50,443 nucleotides of DNA, taken from positions 1 through 50,443 of the forward strand of contig JAZRXL010000046.1 of the NCBI GenBank assembly GCA_045600225.1, given 5' to 3'. Within the stretch, counting starts at the first letter, position 1. Every line of letters starts with the position of its first letter. This DNA comes from UBA1181 sp045600225. GTDB lineage: Bacteria; Bacteroidota; Bacteroidia; Bacteroidales; Paludibacteraceae. A program made the translations under genes and the position numbers. Of the stretch, positions 24,801 through 27,862 are shown one piece after another. The notes beneath the pieces were generated by a model. It had not been told where the DNA came from. It was given only the letters and a program-made list of their open reading frames with translations, and did not search any database.

Positions 24801-25171
24801 GGAACTTGTTTCAAGTTGTCGCATGCTATGTTCTTATCGATGCTGGAAGAACTCATGATTTGGAAATCTCCATAGACTGTTCCCGTAATTTGAGCAAGGC
24901 GCTCTGTCCAAACATCGTATTCTGGCGCTGGAACTGCAGGTTCTCCAATTTTATCGGCTATGACGAATGGACTATTGTTTTTGAAATCGCTTGGTCCATA
25001 ATAACCATAGTATCTTGTCCAGCCATCGAAGTTTCCTTTTTCGAATCCTAGGTTGGGTGTGTCTGAGTTGACATTGCTTGTTTGTGCGTACAAAGAGCAT
25101 AGGCCAAAAAATATGATATTGGCCAATAAAATTAGAGTATATCTCATTTTAGCTTGCATACTTGCATTCAT
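542..25171 (-). CDS. giant T9SS-secreted surface protein with 90 Ig/PKD-like modules and a CHU_C C-terminal domain
   Basis: This uninterrupted gene encodes 8,209 residues. Residues 1-29 form a signal peptide (a basic MRYTL start, a hydrophobic core, then SLYA); predicted cleavage leaves Gln30 as the new N-terminus. Residues about 40-580 look like a beta-sandwich (NLGFEKGNFDGW at 40, SYDLRDYVGQTITIEI near 476, YGYFTA near 552) interrupted by a cysteine-rich region with seven CxxC motifs. From about residue 751 come 90 modules of roughly 80 residues, each with a first Cys (VCxG), a central Trp (YxW), a second Cys and a Pro linker. They are followed by one PKD-like domain and a type-B T9SS sorting domain. 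Such proteins are secreted and act as adhesins or gliding/biofilm proteins; the specific role here is unknown. In-frame ATGs at 25171, 25159 and 25147 leave the exact start open, and the last gives the most typical signal peptide. No exact TAnnTTTG box was found upstream. Confidence 0.93.
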   Translation of the reverse strand: MNASMQAKMRYTLILLANIIFFGLCSLYAQTSNVNSDTPNLGFEKGNFDGWTRYYGYYGPSDFKNNSPFVIADKIGEPAVPAPEYDVWTERLAQITGTVYGDFQIMSSSSIDKNIACDNLKQVPDGSMYAVRIGSSEVAENRALLSTEASYTWCKRAMAEKMVYTFTVGKNSTLLTYKYAVLAHDPDFGGAHERKKAPFAVRILDGSGNMLCNSSIIEGQAGLTKANNKTIAGYTTVCKRCEQILPDSYGYDMHHGGCPLTDDLEICEECKNTDEKRTFNCLNSAKKDIIVEYEETVCDRTTQVYNGCSQWETYRNNISRYVDREYDSKSNKGQTYFQATDNRNVQYWDWRKDEFGNNIEFIRQPNGKYKRCLNCILKDQCISSHQETRQRKETHTICYDCEYGTNKRDTLIYANLNGVNDNAAHTCQICRSEGNTVRTCLESESVPVQGDAYCQQAYLPKDYLEKTYFKNWTTISYDLRDYVGQTITIEIENHDCLEDLWICNSCMYYTGVDTWKSSGTDAQGEYRRGYCPKCKADKTFRKRYGAGYHRTYGYFTAETKPFEVIVKNCGDGGMIELEAPEGFANYSWSNPISVPDNYRPNIARISPSIIEEGKDYVCTMSSNDNDPHLAGANCTKTTDVFSLIKEPFNLDFNAEVACYNEVLLVNKCEINKIKHNGEQVKPDSIINVIWTYWEDNIQNDAHKVQIQGDRAKVILPCVPGSSCTYDIVLLIITKNDCRKEIRKTITVTGRPEVKLQGDPVVCFGSEKEIKLTTQEYLKSAKGDFKNSEGNDFRYFWKDEKGNTLNSETTGNNAVSYTASPTNGTATYTLYIESDEKSVNYPANTRTCIYSGDHSITVKEKPTITLAADGMKFKTNDEGKTIRYIEVCEGHTVDLNASSNMDCYFQWRDEAKEIAKETSHEKSNFVTADKYSPLIKGNTIFYATCINENECSDNDSIYIVKKESPILTIDGAGDVCAGSEYTYTAGGADNETSYVWTLDGGTNLQNKAATIPFKSGVSDYTLKLLGTNNNDCSSTLDTIIKVHEVPTIVLADAGATTVCEGDTIKLTLNNSGNELDSCSVWSGGVSPTYANDKHLSMSDVPSITTKSYYVEGFKRHGDVVCSSSNTFDITVHDAPTTTIIDHGYRAGHVCKGDEVHLTITGAVSYKWSLDKEMKSVISGASTELKHTPNTDKSTITYYVRAYAEAGYAGCSKLDSITITIHELPSISATTTKGFICENGSDVLHAIDNFESDEDRKVTEFVWDDGTKNKDYEVTVNATKTYSVTGRDAYNCRSAAAYVTVETAHYPELNISGTLEICEGTEVQLNVTEVDSYEWSFDNGIIGDQKEIHHSPSGTGIAYYTVSGTKVYTNTAGKSVSCTSTVKKGVLIKAAPGLAITGHEAGLCMGNTVTLSASGAATGKSYNWSLINEDNSETPITGEGSTQSNIVVTPTSAGTYNYKVTGADLDGCFGTTTAKLSVYDNPVVKITEPTAICVNEIATLSASIGEGVFASYSWTLYDENRTEKAGDATGETITLPLSKTTIFDVTAEDIHGCKSEIATTTITAKQYPIIKNKESNKDYVCNGLDVEIAVENNADYTYEWSTEYANHTTSESVSDGYNTFQDKNIDFDKEGISNYYAKLKVGLDGCYKDTTYSLSVLTPPNIYIVGNTGYCEGATVTLTAKGGLSGSYIWDNKSKTNADKLVTTANPDSLKFTVQGTDQKGCVNTSEVFEIKVNRAPTLSINAQSTSVCKGDPVSIKAEGAISYSWTYTTENGEKKAYACTECSSINPQINETATYTVTGNDEYGCSNTSSVTITAKEIPVLSLTAAPNIVCKNETTVITATNTNANATVASWEWTDGEKTESITTSKIESGKNFEVTATTTDGCPVQEKIFIDVYSTETIGIDKGTGFVCEGSTLQVSAIGGSSDYKWRRSDLSSWEGTGAIVELSNVTKDFDLTLVATGTNGCPTETETQPIQFIQKPTISITPDGTKQYCPGDAQKLVASGNTTMSSNGWSWYVDGVDVGNKTDNYQITDMQSNSHSVYGVKGTNTNGCESDVKEITINVAEAPNLTLIADKSVVCRGDNVKITASTTETGAKLTWNGSKTMSGSQTFVLDTTLNIAKTYTITAELEAGCKIKKEISIVVNDIPTVTVTAPSGKSSICEGEELELIASASATVESFKWSDSDSKTASNILKPAAGVTSATTTVIVTDGNNCSASASYKVNVNGRPTITINGVSEGEDAVCEGYTFAMTADGSDNKDYQWFADGNAMGGGLSYQPTVSQKTVYTVKGSNASGCYGEAKYTVDTKPIPSFTPTTSDICSGDKASIVISTGSAKTYNIRWNGGTASLEEGVTTFTSEELTESRTYAITGDLNGCPSEEKTITVTVNARPNIQISSDPITKELCPNQAARLTASGGSANKYVWTSDATLSVEAGDNANASVSPTQTTTYYVEGENENCKGNASIQITVHEAPNVTISGVDNTCQGKKVTLTADGANSYVWKYDDVQTTGNSINPIINKQTTFIVEGTDANGCVGSSDPKTITINDRPAPKWDDVQVCKGENATITLDKGTEVLKINWKFDGFTSNGNTRTFEKVTEEKTYDITVYAESCDMDTFVTIHVNENPIISFTGATELCSDDEFRLVATAPNCTFNWANTTTTMATDDAILTDHPVVTNEDSKLITYSLKVTDNNGCVGEGSHNLTVYKRPTNTITGNAVVCEGGSVFLSSNSTFSSYSWTETSNTEFVLATDKEVTLTPTVESTTYQLEVKDQHGCSATSTHAVSMKKAPSFDFEYTPVCEGTTGTIHLVDASEDANYYWTYNGSNATLNNSGSVTLSMDKEEVISVTARNKDLESCFTTNTFVATINKKPVFSIITDKDKNEMCSGETINISGSNAAYSYVWKSTGNNVSTNSSFDQTLTATSNDAVYEYTAIATDNGCSAEDKISVTVHPTATFDIRQAATACEGSTVELICENGTATDFLWLDSQGESTGINGKSNSFYISAGQTEDIEGIVRGWNSNGCPTEKKYTIKKVDKPVLTILNNNPICSGTAPANIQISGAQHVEWFDEKGQSLGTGFTIPSIGTLTSDRTLTVIGKNNNTEDGCSSEMNVTISVLPRPSIVLSVDKKDICPNTENTITATASNNTSIRWEKKNGNSWNPIPGSEFNITTEKESVTGSYSYKAIVTDESNATRCTSEDIISYNVQSKPNVSILAYKEPICKGEDAQVYTNGTFNSYQWYEVVDPADEQKDIVLHSSINSWTETPEKTKTYKLVVTNEFGCEGFDTKTITVNDKPIVGISGEAICPNGFAQLAINSNSTADKFDWPSSGTYDDAQKTWTAPATQNAKKGYAVTAWLGNCSKDSTIYVDVKPEPTGTIKVNGQETNGSALDVCSNQTLSFAVTPGTGTIISEAKWTISNNTIIKDLTAEDTPANSFKYKVEIKDDATNCSSTIEQQINIITPAVVTISGANNVCYGKDVTLTAEGATSYTWSIKKSDNTDHSNVVYNNIAQSSVTIKNISEDLTVYATGTDDYGCNGNASNTINIAVKANPSVTITPSDPSVCSGNSISLMASSASSTASIKWNNSSAGANTFTTPTLTTTNSAKVVTYEVTVLDNECEATIPVNVTINPTPTINITGVLGFCEGESVELTATEMYGSELDYEWIGVTPENKTNKITITEGGSYKVKGTDKVTSCESQVTSQNISKFPNPTGLTITPSDATCKNAEITLTVSGGNSADYEWYKIEGGNNITLTNGKDLNITVGTNDNYYAIAKESHTLSDATKVTCQSETNIAIIGKDIPTWDFQDVSICEGLEATLSVINATEGTSFSWSDGKNTYPSGNSIKAIINGTASFQVTGTLDGCSDSKTYTVNSHPLPIINGIDAPKEACEGDDMNITLTADCADKASVQNYNWSWTGASSDLTANNETANIATKVAGDYTYTLTITDNNNCTSQAKEGYFSVYEKPEISFNGSTQYCKGSPANIGINGNMSSFVWYTNDADGSIVMSGKGDDKLTEVINGQSVFYVEASNGKCNNHSTITVDTFPTPHFNITGNLEICSGKSTVITFAGTKAGDKCFINEGGAWVQVSSRTFAPTVTTDYLVRVESQKSCTNDTTIRIEVKALPEVTINDMVNGSADICLNDKIPLSAASTDPSTTFTWSNSLGTNASIEVAPLATTTYTVSANNGCENNTTFVVNVSPLPTFAFSGDTYACEGKEATFGIKNPNTSVYSYVWEDNGSTATERTEIISETKEFHVVVTNNNSHCSTKGSVEIEKKENPTLTLSNYDVTVCKGSVLPDIEATSNIAGSSYEWLDETNKKVDGDNILNGITISKSRTFIARTTTEFGCTATQDLSVNYWANPVVSIDGDKIVCDGNTASLRATASEGTAPYKYTWTGSLSPSENADVTTDKLYAQPQSNYTFTVSAEDANSCKSETNATYVVTVAKAPTITITPKESLVCTGSETELVASGAGELGSYEWSTGDVGSKINVTINEQSVFTVTGTTADGCSATSDPITINKKEKPEIEISGNFEVCDGTSTEITLSTKSGSSPIFQWISDTEKGIYSVIETGATKTLTPKTTTSYTVRAIENGCSEEASFTIVVNPLPEIHINGYATNGSSSLCLGKSIKLTAKEGLASYEWRANKSDANIDLSSTTNEIILEPSITNDYTVTVTDEKTCKNQATYTVVVNQLPKITLAGPEVACENESVTLTISQVPGYPSASSYNWGTVNPSRTATSTVVEIDGDKSFTVTATAENGCEFTTDPLSIQMISKPEFSLDYLADICSGEKVSINIKDADDDSYIYTWPNKRKTTTLSWTESAIKPADIVPYEYVVTASKRTYIGDKTYTCDKTQKATITIHELPTYTLSGPNFLCMGESQAELTISGPSGSTYEWKKATSWDSNATVNEIGTSTSFIDEPNTNTTTNYIVRGKDVNGYGCYGTSQVFSVYRATTPSFALESETVGVCKGDNATLKIGNEDKDFASLEWSTGEKNAKTIQISNMQDDATVTVVATASSTCEATKTFNIIVKEKPSLTMDAPDNVCLNNPASITVSGADSIEWVRHNVVTEWPMESNALTSDENFLFKGYAKYEIEQSTLINNLLICTSSIEKTIAVKPIPTVVIEGDNSLCLGVSKTLKATASGTSDPYTYFWTDTTMSSTSVQTDNNFLVTPQLFTTYKVVAVDNNGCSDSAFHSISVDTLPTFTITDNRNGEVCDGLTAILTASNKGVQYNWGTGDYIPRNTFTTSEISKDGQKTFNVIAKDGNGCVSEVVNHSLVWKPNPKLTITSNSPVCYNDIATMEVSDTITTGTTTYIWNNDNTKTASSFSSDPITTNKTFSVVGENNGCKATQEVTISYNTLPTIKIEGGNTAVCRDGDVLLSAIGGELYVWNSTDTSAMTTDNTYSISKLDEQKKIFVVGKDANGCINSDEINVFINEKPNFRITGDTVVCMGGSTLLSAIVNNADFVSFSWTVDGVTKGGDTYEIVGIDKDMTVSVTATNQNNCDSTISFIVKAKEFPTIALDPSNDETVCRGNKATVAILPISNATIQWEDAAGRNITDPSNKETVSQNITSVSENFTVHATYVYNQYENQKVNCTASKQITVNTWDLPFVEIMGDAAICINDPVTLIATKGLSSYQWYNKTTGKPISVEDSIVQTPLVDTEYRVNVVDANGCKNADSMVVKINQLPAFGLSLKEPSVCRGQEATVTASNNNLIYNWENKGYQALLSNNVEVNDPMEITVWAMDPITTCTSSEKISVGVKEYPKVMLEIPPFVCEGFSATVNGKNNNASYVWHFGNEAGKLMSETATLETGNLYSGQSYHVAATVNGCTTDSIFSVNVSASPNIKIEDSPIKTICKGSSTRLIVEGGVSYSWDSENDYHDTDWLDLIDLYKEKKVYVWGRDSNDCINRDEITIKINEKPKFDVIYEEGYCENTIATLQATNDALSYVWKDKYNNVVSRSQIYMPKITSDTSFTVTARNSFGCDSSSNVIAIKMYNYPIITTDNPVAACKGETITITATASNKDGSEMDCSFLWNRDINENNKSITSKINQSTTFLIEATSTIGSCTTSNTFTVGALSLPSILAKDTTICKDDKAELTATSASTIEKFQWKKLGESTVMSSDASFTTPSLNTQTRYVVEGTDDHKCVGKKEVVVSIYDDPVFTLSTNSPICSGEEAVIVASNNGLTYNWGDGFKTDIRLSEAISATQEFTVIGMTTEGCKSTKSTTVNVIDRPNITLAIEGGDYVCFGQDKNLSISGAETYMWFTGETSSKISLEKLEETQNVWVEGTANNCTSRIDTTINIWSLPDIQIETPKDEICLDQSITLTAINGVSGKYNWIIPAGEKADQITVTPNASGSKTYSVIGEDANGCKNEATKSIIVYEHPTLRIPPVADVCRGSEATIEAISSASYYEWRVKGESAIIGSSSIIMPKVTPKSMEEKSVTYTVVATDMNTCVTSGEITVNVKEYPIPTHTTNTKEDFVCKGQPITITLDGADEWEWLDNQSEEATRTEVLNSQKTFTVVGTTNGCSTNHPITVDIWQLPDFSIEGANAVCFDKEIILTASSNVGEEYNYNWIGTDVTDKTYRTMPKEVTAYTFTAGATDKHNCYAEKSHRVNVNALPIVTIEGERAPIICDGTEITKAVTGTALDYTWYSAKEENGTWKTETTGEELTTTVEGQKYIRVKGVDINQCENSDVILVSTKPFPVLTVSAPEHICQNDTAVVTVVGANSFVWETETGIITDIYSANNTVIGSTIHEQLTDDHAFVVAGTTNGCTTTETINVGVWSLPTIMITTNDPDNEICLNDSIILSGKEGSSGKYVWSTNTESTPFAKTDNVTVKPTETTTYKLIGTDENGCKNSAEFEVVVNPLPDITIVGVDAVCANKEVTLTAVNKSNMVKSYVWTDGETVSEINTIIRDTKTFTVEVKDINGCENKAQHTVIAKAVPKLEVTAPSYVCFGSEANIKVTGADSYEDEFGKAIASGSFTDTPTQDTTYVVIGKIDVCTAEANIEVQVMPLPNIWISTNKEEICKGEEQSVLTANGGITYQWSDGLTSTERTEAPSATQTYKVYGTDGNQCSNWSDEFTLKVNELPAFEIYGDNDICEGNAATLYIKGNANTYIWTNTGEQKDTINPIINQTTTFKVIGENLSGCKTTKTKTVVKKNYPIITTDAPVSVCEGSSFTITANGATTYEWQDQSAGNQFTENTLLTSKAYTVSGTKDGCTKTEQFIVSVLPKPYVWISGDRDVCIGGNVNLSANGAESYEWNTGVTGSTLSEVKNAAGETSYSVIGTDAQGCKFETNPFTVIVHNLPTIQISGDDAVCNGSVAHITASGANEYAWNTGDMDANIYPIITATKDFTVTGTDAYGCVGKATHTIVSNEYPVLLYNAPKQICVGDSVKVSVQGADNYQWNDKEFQGSTFQLADKPSNRTTYTVYGDKSGCESSITFSVEVLQLPGIWISGPSSVCMNSSIQLNASGGISYEWSTGSRASIITDKPTETKTYSVIGKDINGCKNSKEYVVHVDSLPKFEIKGPDAACEGNAVTLSVDGDATRYTWSNGAISDAITPIINKTSTYTVEAINANGCVATKSHTIRSYAYPTLSYTGPSVICSGDDLKINVIGASSYSWAHDSENTTGTLKENPTRDMFYVVEGTTNNCTSRLNIPVTVLQKPNITYQGITTICEGQKLNLTAYGAASYRWSTGSTSDHLEVYPRANAKYTLTGTDVNGCQSTIEIPAIINPTPDFEILGEDSVCRGFYVQLSAVGAGENYYWGFGSNTMDDATSKDGEIIATEVNTSTYIFTKAIDKNGCENTKYKMLTIKESPSINYTGIDNVCIGNEAKLYAHGAESYTWSYNNKVVEGDSLTFTPEGNTRITLAGTKGACTTEMEVYVTANVSPSIRVTGDSIICEGDAAVLIAEGAASYSWNTGDEGRILIKNLDEGTTFTVTGTSINGCSSTKDVKVIVNKNPNIWLKQNLIEGCPGTDTKVDITANGNAIEYAWSSTPKNLEISGNLTNHVYATITRETSIRVVGTDANGCSSSDTITVDTLTFLPIEFSVSPGIILEENPIITMKGIYPSNAKWYWNPGDGEGVEVQGKEATYQFPNPSVRDSFVVTAIAIDDKGCEYVGDSIIWVWKSYWAPNAFTPNEDGLNDRFRFLGTEYMTDFRFIIYNREGTIMYEGQYKEDEWDGTFNGEPAPQGVYGYVVTWESNYKGINKSGEDRGTVTLIR
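1076..22921 (-). repeat. array of 90 Ig/PKD-like modules in A-B-C triplet order
   Basis: I counted 90 occurrences of the module-start motif (hydrophobic-Cys-x-Gly/Asn). Modules average about 81 residues, so three make about 730 bp. Three types rotate. C-type modules (numbers 1, 4, 7 ... 88) have a shorter turn before the second Cys (GT..GCT, TxNGC, or a bare C) and often end in a VW.LP or VL.LP linker. A-type modules (2, 5, ...) have a DxNGC second-Cys motif and end in NELP/NPLP-like linkers. B-type modules (3, 6, ... 90) often contain INPIINxTTTF and tend to end in a Lys-rich linker such as KEYP, KEFP or KNYP. The modules are well diverged, and no long exact DNA repeats were noticed. Confidence 0.8.
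23570..24460 (-). other. cysteine-rich CxxC insertion in the N-terminal domain of the giant protein
   Basis: Residues 238-534 contain seven CxxC pairs, at 238/241, 267/270, 372/375, 398/401, 427/430, 503/506 and 531/534, plus single cysteines at 258, 281, 298, 308, 381, 440, 454 and 496. The spacing resembles zinc-ribbon knuckles or a disulfide-rich fold. Flanking sequence on both sides reads like the two halves of one extracellular beta-sandwich. The region is not recognised as a named family. Confidence 0.7.
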
Positions 25172-25372
25172 ATCTAATTGTCTTTTAATACTTTGCTTCG
25201 TTTCGTTACCTAATAAGGTTCAATTTGTAAAGTTACCAAATAGTTTTATACTATCCAAATTAAAAAGATGTTAAAATTGTGTTCCTCTTTTTTGATTTCT
25301 TGGCATAAACTCATGTGATGTTTGTCGATTTTATTTTTTTTTGAAAAAAGACATAAAAATATTGTCTCAAAA

Positions 25373-25403
25373 TTTGTAGGGTAAAAAAAAAGTGCTACCT
25401 TTG
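25373..25403 (+). promoter_or_regulatory. tRNA-Glu promoter (TTTG -33, TAnnTTTG -7)
   Basis: TTTG at 25373-25376 and TACCTTTG at 25396-25403 are separated by 19 bp. This matches the Bacteroidota housekeeping consensus, and the -7 box ends 21 bp before the mature tRNA 5' end. Confidence 0.75.
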
Positions 25404-25424
25404 CATCGTTAAAATTAATTGAAC

Positions 25425-25497
25425 GGCGGATTAATGTAGTGGCCTAGCATGCATGCCTCTCACGCATGAAACTCGGGTTCAAATCCCGGATCCGCTA
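25425..25497 (+). tRNA. tRNA-Glu (anticodon CTC)
   Basis: The 73 bases fold into a full cloverleaf. The acceptor GGCGGAT pairs with ATCCGCT, with a G1-U72 wobble. It has U8 and A9, a four-pair D stem with a GTGG-containing loop, and an anticodon stem CATGC/GCATG enclosing CTCTCAC, so positions 34-36 are CTC. The variable loop has four bases. The T arm is TCGGG/CCCGG with a TTCAAAT loop, and A73 is the discriminator. CCA is not encoded. CTC reads GAG glutamate codons. A terminator follows after 3 bases, so the gene is probably transcribed alone. Confidence 0.9.
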
Positions 25498-25500
25498 CTA

Positions 25501-25537
25501 AAAGAGGATTTCGAAGTTTTCGGAATCCTTTTTTTGT
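25501..25537 (+). terminator. Rho-independent terminator of the tRNA
   Basis: AGGATTTCGAA (25505-25515) pairs with TTCGGAATCCT (25519-25529), 11 pairs including one G-U wobble, across a GTT loop. A run of T follows directly and can pair with the A-run before the stem. It sits immediately 3' of the tRNA. Confidence 0.9.
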
Positions 25538-25539
25538 TT

Positions 25540-25547
25540 TATCTTTG
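25540..25547 (+). promoter_or_regulatory. candidate -7 box for the glutaminyl cyclase/glycan operon
   Basis: TATCTTTG matches TAnnTTTG exactly and lies just after the tRNA terminator, about 120 bp before the cyclase start. The -33 position holds TTTC rather than TTTG. It is the only matching box seen between the terminator and the gene. Confidence 0.5.
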
Positions 25548-25670
25548 CTGTATGTTTATATGTTTAATCGAAACGCAGTTTGATGTGTTTGTGCGTTTCT
25601 GTGCTTGTTCCGTTTCTTTGTCTGTGACTAAGAAATGCGAAGCTTTTGCGCGTAATTATGTTGTGTTGTC

Positions 25671-26639
25671 ATGAAAATGCTTAAGTTAATTCCTTTGCTT
25701 TTCTTTGTGGCTTGTAAAGGATCAGCACCTTCTAATGAGCAAATTGTGTCGTCAACAACTCCAGTTTCTGTTGTTGAACGTCCTGCTTTTTCCTCTGATT
25801 CTGCTTTCTTGTATGTGAAGCAGCAATGTGAATTTGGTTCCAGAGTGCCTAATTCTGATGCACATGAAAAGTGTGCTTCCTTTTTGGAAAACAAGTTGAA
25901 GGGGTTGGGACTGGATGTTGAAATCCAAAAGTTTGAATCGGAGGCTTTTGATGGGAAAAAACTAAAAGGAACTAATATAATAGGATTTGTACATCCTGAG
26001 ATGGGAAAAAGAGTCGCTTTGTTTTCTCATTGGGATTCAAGACCTTTTTGTGACAACGATGTTGAAGAGAATTGGAGAAAATCCGTAATGGGTGCAAATG
26101 ATGGAGCAAGTGGAGTGGCAGTTCTTATTGAAATAGCCAGACAATTGGTTTTGAAAGGTGATTCGTTGGGTGTTGACATTGTTTTTTTGGATTTGGAAGA
26201 TTACGGACAACCATCATTTGAGACAAAGGAAAAGAAAGATACTTGGTGTTTGGGTTCTCAATATTTGTCTTGGAATCCCTACTATAAGACAAAACCTAAG
26301 TATGGAATATTATTGGATATGGTCGGAGGAGAAAATCCCTATTTCGGTTATGATATGATTTCGTCGCGTTTCGCAGAGGATTATTTGAGAAAAATCTGGT
26401 CGATAGCCAACTCGTTGGGCTACTCTTCTTCTTTTGTGCCAAAACTATCAGGCTCGATTATTGATGATCATTACTATATAAATACTGTAGCAGCAATTCC
26501 AACTGTGGATATTATTGATTTTGAGCAGAATAGAGGATTTCCTAAAACGTGGCATACAACTAAGGATACTCCTGAAAATATAAAGAAAGAAACTTTGCAA
26601 ATGGTTGGAGAAGTTGTGTTGTCTTTTTTGAGAAAGTGA
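25671..26639 (+). CDS. glutaminyl-peptide cyclotransferase-like M28-family lipoprotein
   Basis: This 322-residue M28-fold protein most resembles the zinc glutaminyl cyclases of oral Bacteroidales, which convert N-terminal Gln to pyroglutamate. Visible motifs are HWDSRPF (His120), NDGASG (Asp144), VFLDLEDYG (Glu176/Asp177) and DDHYY (His267). Asp144, Glu176 and His267 correspond to the single-zinc ligands of that family. The N-terminus MKMLKLIPLLFFVAC ends in a lipobox with lipidated Cys15. The residues after it (KGSAPS) are not acidic, so there is no surface-export signal and a periplasm-facing location is expected. It is the first gene of the plus-strand operon, 8 bp before the flippase. In T9SS bacteria many signal-peptidase substrates start with Gln, and this enzyme is their likely modifier. 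An aminopeptidase of the same fold is the main alternative. Confidence 0.8.
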   Translation: MKMLKLIPLLFFVACKGSAPSNEQIVSSTTPVSVVERPAFSSDSAFLYVKQQCEFGSRVPNSDAHEKCASFLENKLKGLGLDVEIQKFESEAFDGKKLKGTNIIGFVHPEMGKRVALFSHWDSRPFCDNDVEENWRKSVMGANDGASGVAVLIEIARQLVLKGDSLGVDIVFLDLEDYGQPSFETKEKKDTWCLGSQYLSWNPYYKTKPKYGILLDMVGGENPYFGYDMISSRFAEDYLRKIWSIANSLGYSSSFVPKLSGSIIDDHYYINTVAAIPTVDIIDFEQNRGFPKTWHTTKDTPENIKKETLQMVGEVVLSFLRK

Positions 26640-26647
26640 AGTAGGGG

Positions 26648-27862
26648 ATGATAGATATAAACGAGAGAAAGACGCTTCTGTATAACATATCATGGTTGGT
26701 GGTCTTACGAGTTGTAAGTTCTCTGTTCCCTCTATTGACAATCCCTTACATTGCTAATGTTATTGGTGTTGAAAAGGTAGGTAAGGTAGCGTTTGCTTCT
26801 ATTGTCGCAATGTGGATAGGTTCTGTCTCTGATTGGGGGTTTGAATATTCGGCAACCAGGGATATGGCACGGGCGCTAGGAAATAAGAGGGAAATGCAAT
26901 CTATTTATTCTGAAGTTTTCCTTTCAAAAATGATCTTATTCTTTTCTTGTGTTTTCATTCTCTTTTTCTTGTCTTTTTTCGTCACCGTCATCAAAGAGGA
27001 ATTTCTTCTTTTGTTTTTTTCCGTTTTGTCTGTCCCTTGTAAAGCGTTGTCCCAAGAGTGGTTTTTTCGATCTGTTGAAAAAATGAAGTATATAACTTTG
27101 TTGCACATTTTTATCAGATCTTTCTTTACTTTAATGGTGTTTTTTTGTATTGAAGAGCCTTCGGATTATGTTTATCAGCCATTGCTTTTGACTCTTGGCT
27201 ATTTCTTTTCGGGGATAATAGCTTCTTGTTTTATTTATAAGAATTGGGATTTGAAATTGAAATATACGTCTTTAGCGGATGTTTTTAAACGCACAAAAGA
27301 GGATGCCCCCGTGTTCCTATCTTCGTTTGTCCCTAATTTATACAATAGTTTTTCCCATTTTTTGTTGTATTCGTATAAGGGAGGGGCGGCAAGTGGTAGT
27401 TTTGATATTGGAAATAAGTTGTTTTCTTTTGTTAATCAGTTGATCAGGTCTGTGATTGTAGCTTTTTTCCCGTTTTTGTCGAAAAAGATTCAAATGCATA
27501 GGTTGTTCTCCATTGTTGCAATTTCCCTTTCTATACTTGCTGCTATCGTATTGTACTATATGGGACCTTGGGCGCTTTCTACATTTTTTAACGAAGATCT
27601 TCAGACTTCAAAAAGTGTTTTACGGATATTGTCACTTTCCCTCCCATTTTTGACAATCTCTTCTGTCTATGGAACCAATTATCTGGTTTTGGTTGGAAAG
27701 GAATCTCTTTATTCAAAAATTGTAATGCTTATTTCAATAATAGGTTTTGTGGCATCCTTCCCAATGGTTCTCTCTTATGGAGCAATAGGTGTTGCTCTCT
27801 TGTTGTTGTTGATGAGGATTGCAACCTCAATAAGCGTATATTCTGTAGCAAAATGGATGTAA
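26648..27862 (+). CDS. wzx: Wzx-type oligosaccharide flippase
   Basis: This 404-residue integral membrane protein of the polysaccharide-synthesis/MATE-like flippase family is expected to move undecaprenyl-linked oligosaccharide units across the inner membrane. The first 60 residues carry the family hallmark: a hydrophobic helix, then LLTIPYIANVIGVEKVG, a serine/glycine helix and a FEYSATRDMA stretch. About a dozen hydrophobic segments are spread along the length, as is typical. It overlaps the next gene by 10 bp and begins 8 bp after the cyclase gene, so it is cotranscribed. The assignment rests on the N-terminal signature, topology and neighbours; the sugar transported cannot be read from sequence. 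Confidence 0.88.
   Translation: MIDINERKTLLYNISWLVVLRVVSSLFPLLTIPYIANVIGVEKVGKVAFASIVAMWIGSVSDWGFEYSATRDMARALGNKREMQSIYSEVFLSKMILFFSCVFILFFLSFFVTVIKEEFLLLFFSVLSVPCKALSQEWFFRSVEKMKYITLLHIFIRSFFTLMVFFCIEEPSDYVYQPLLLTLGYFFSGIIASCFIYKNWDLKLKYTSLADVFKRTKEDAPVFLSSFVPNLYNSFSHFLLYSYKGGAASGSFDIGNKLFSFVNQLIRSVIVAFFPFLSKKIQMHRLFSIVAISLSILAAIVLYYMGPWALSTFFNEDLQTSKSVLRILSLSLPFLTISSVYGTNYLVLVGKESLYSKIVMLISIIGFVASFPMVLSYGAIGVALLLLLMRIATSISVYSVAKWM

Noticed and set aside
25453..25674. 73-residue plus-strand open frame upstream of the cyclase gene
   Set aside because: It begins inside the tRNA, runs through the tRNA terminator and overlaps the cyclase start; it cannot be a real gene.
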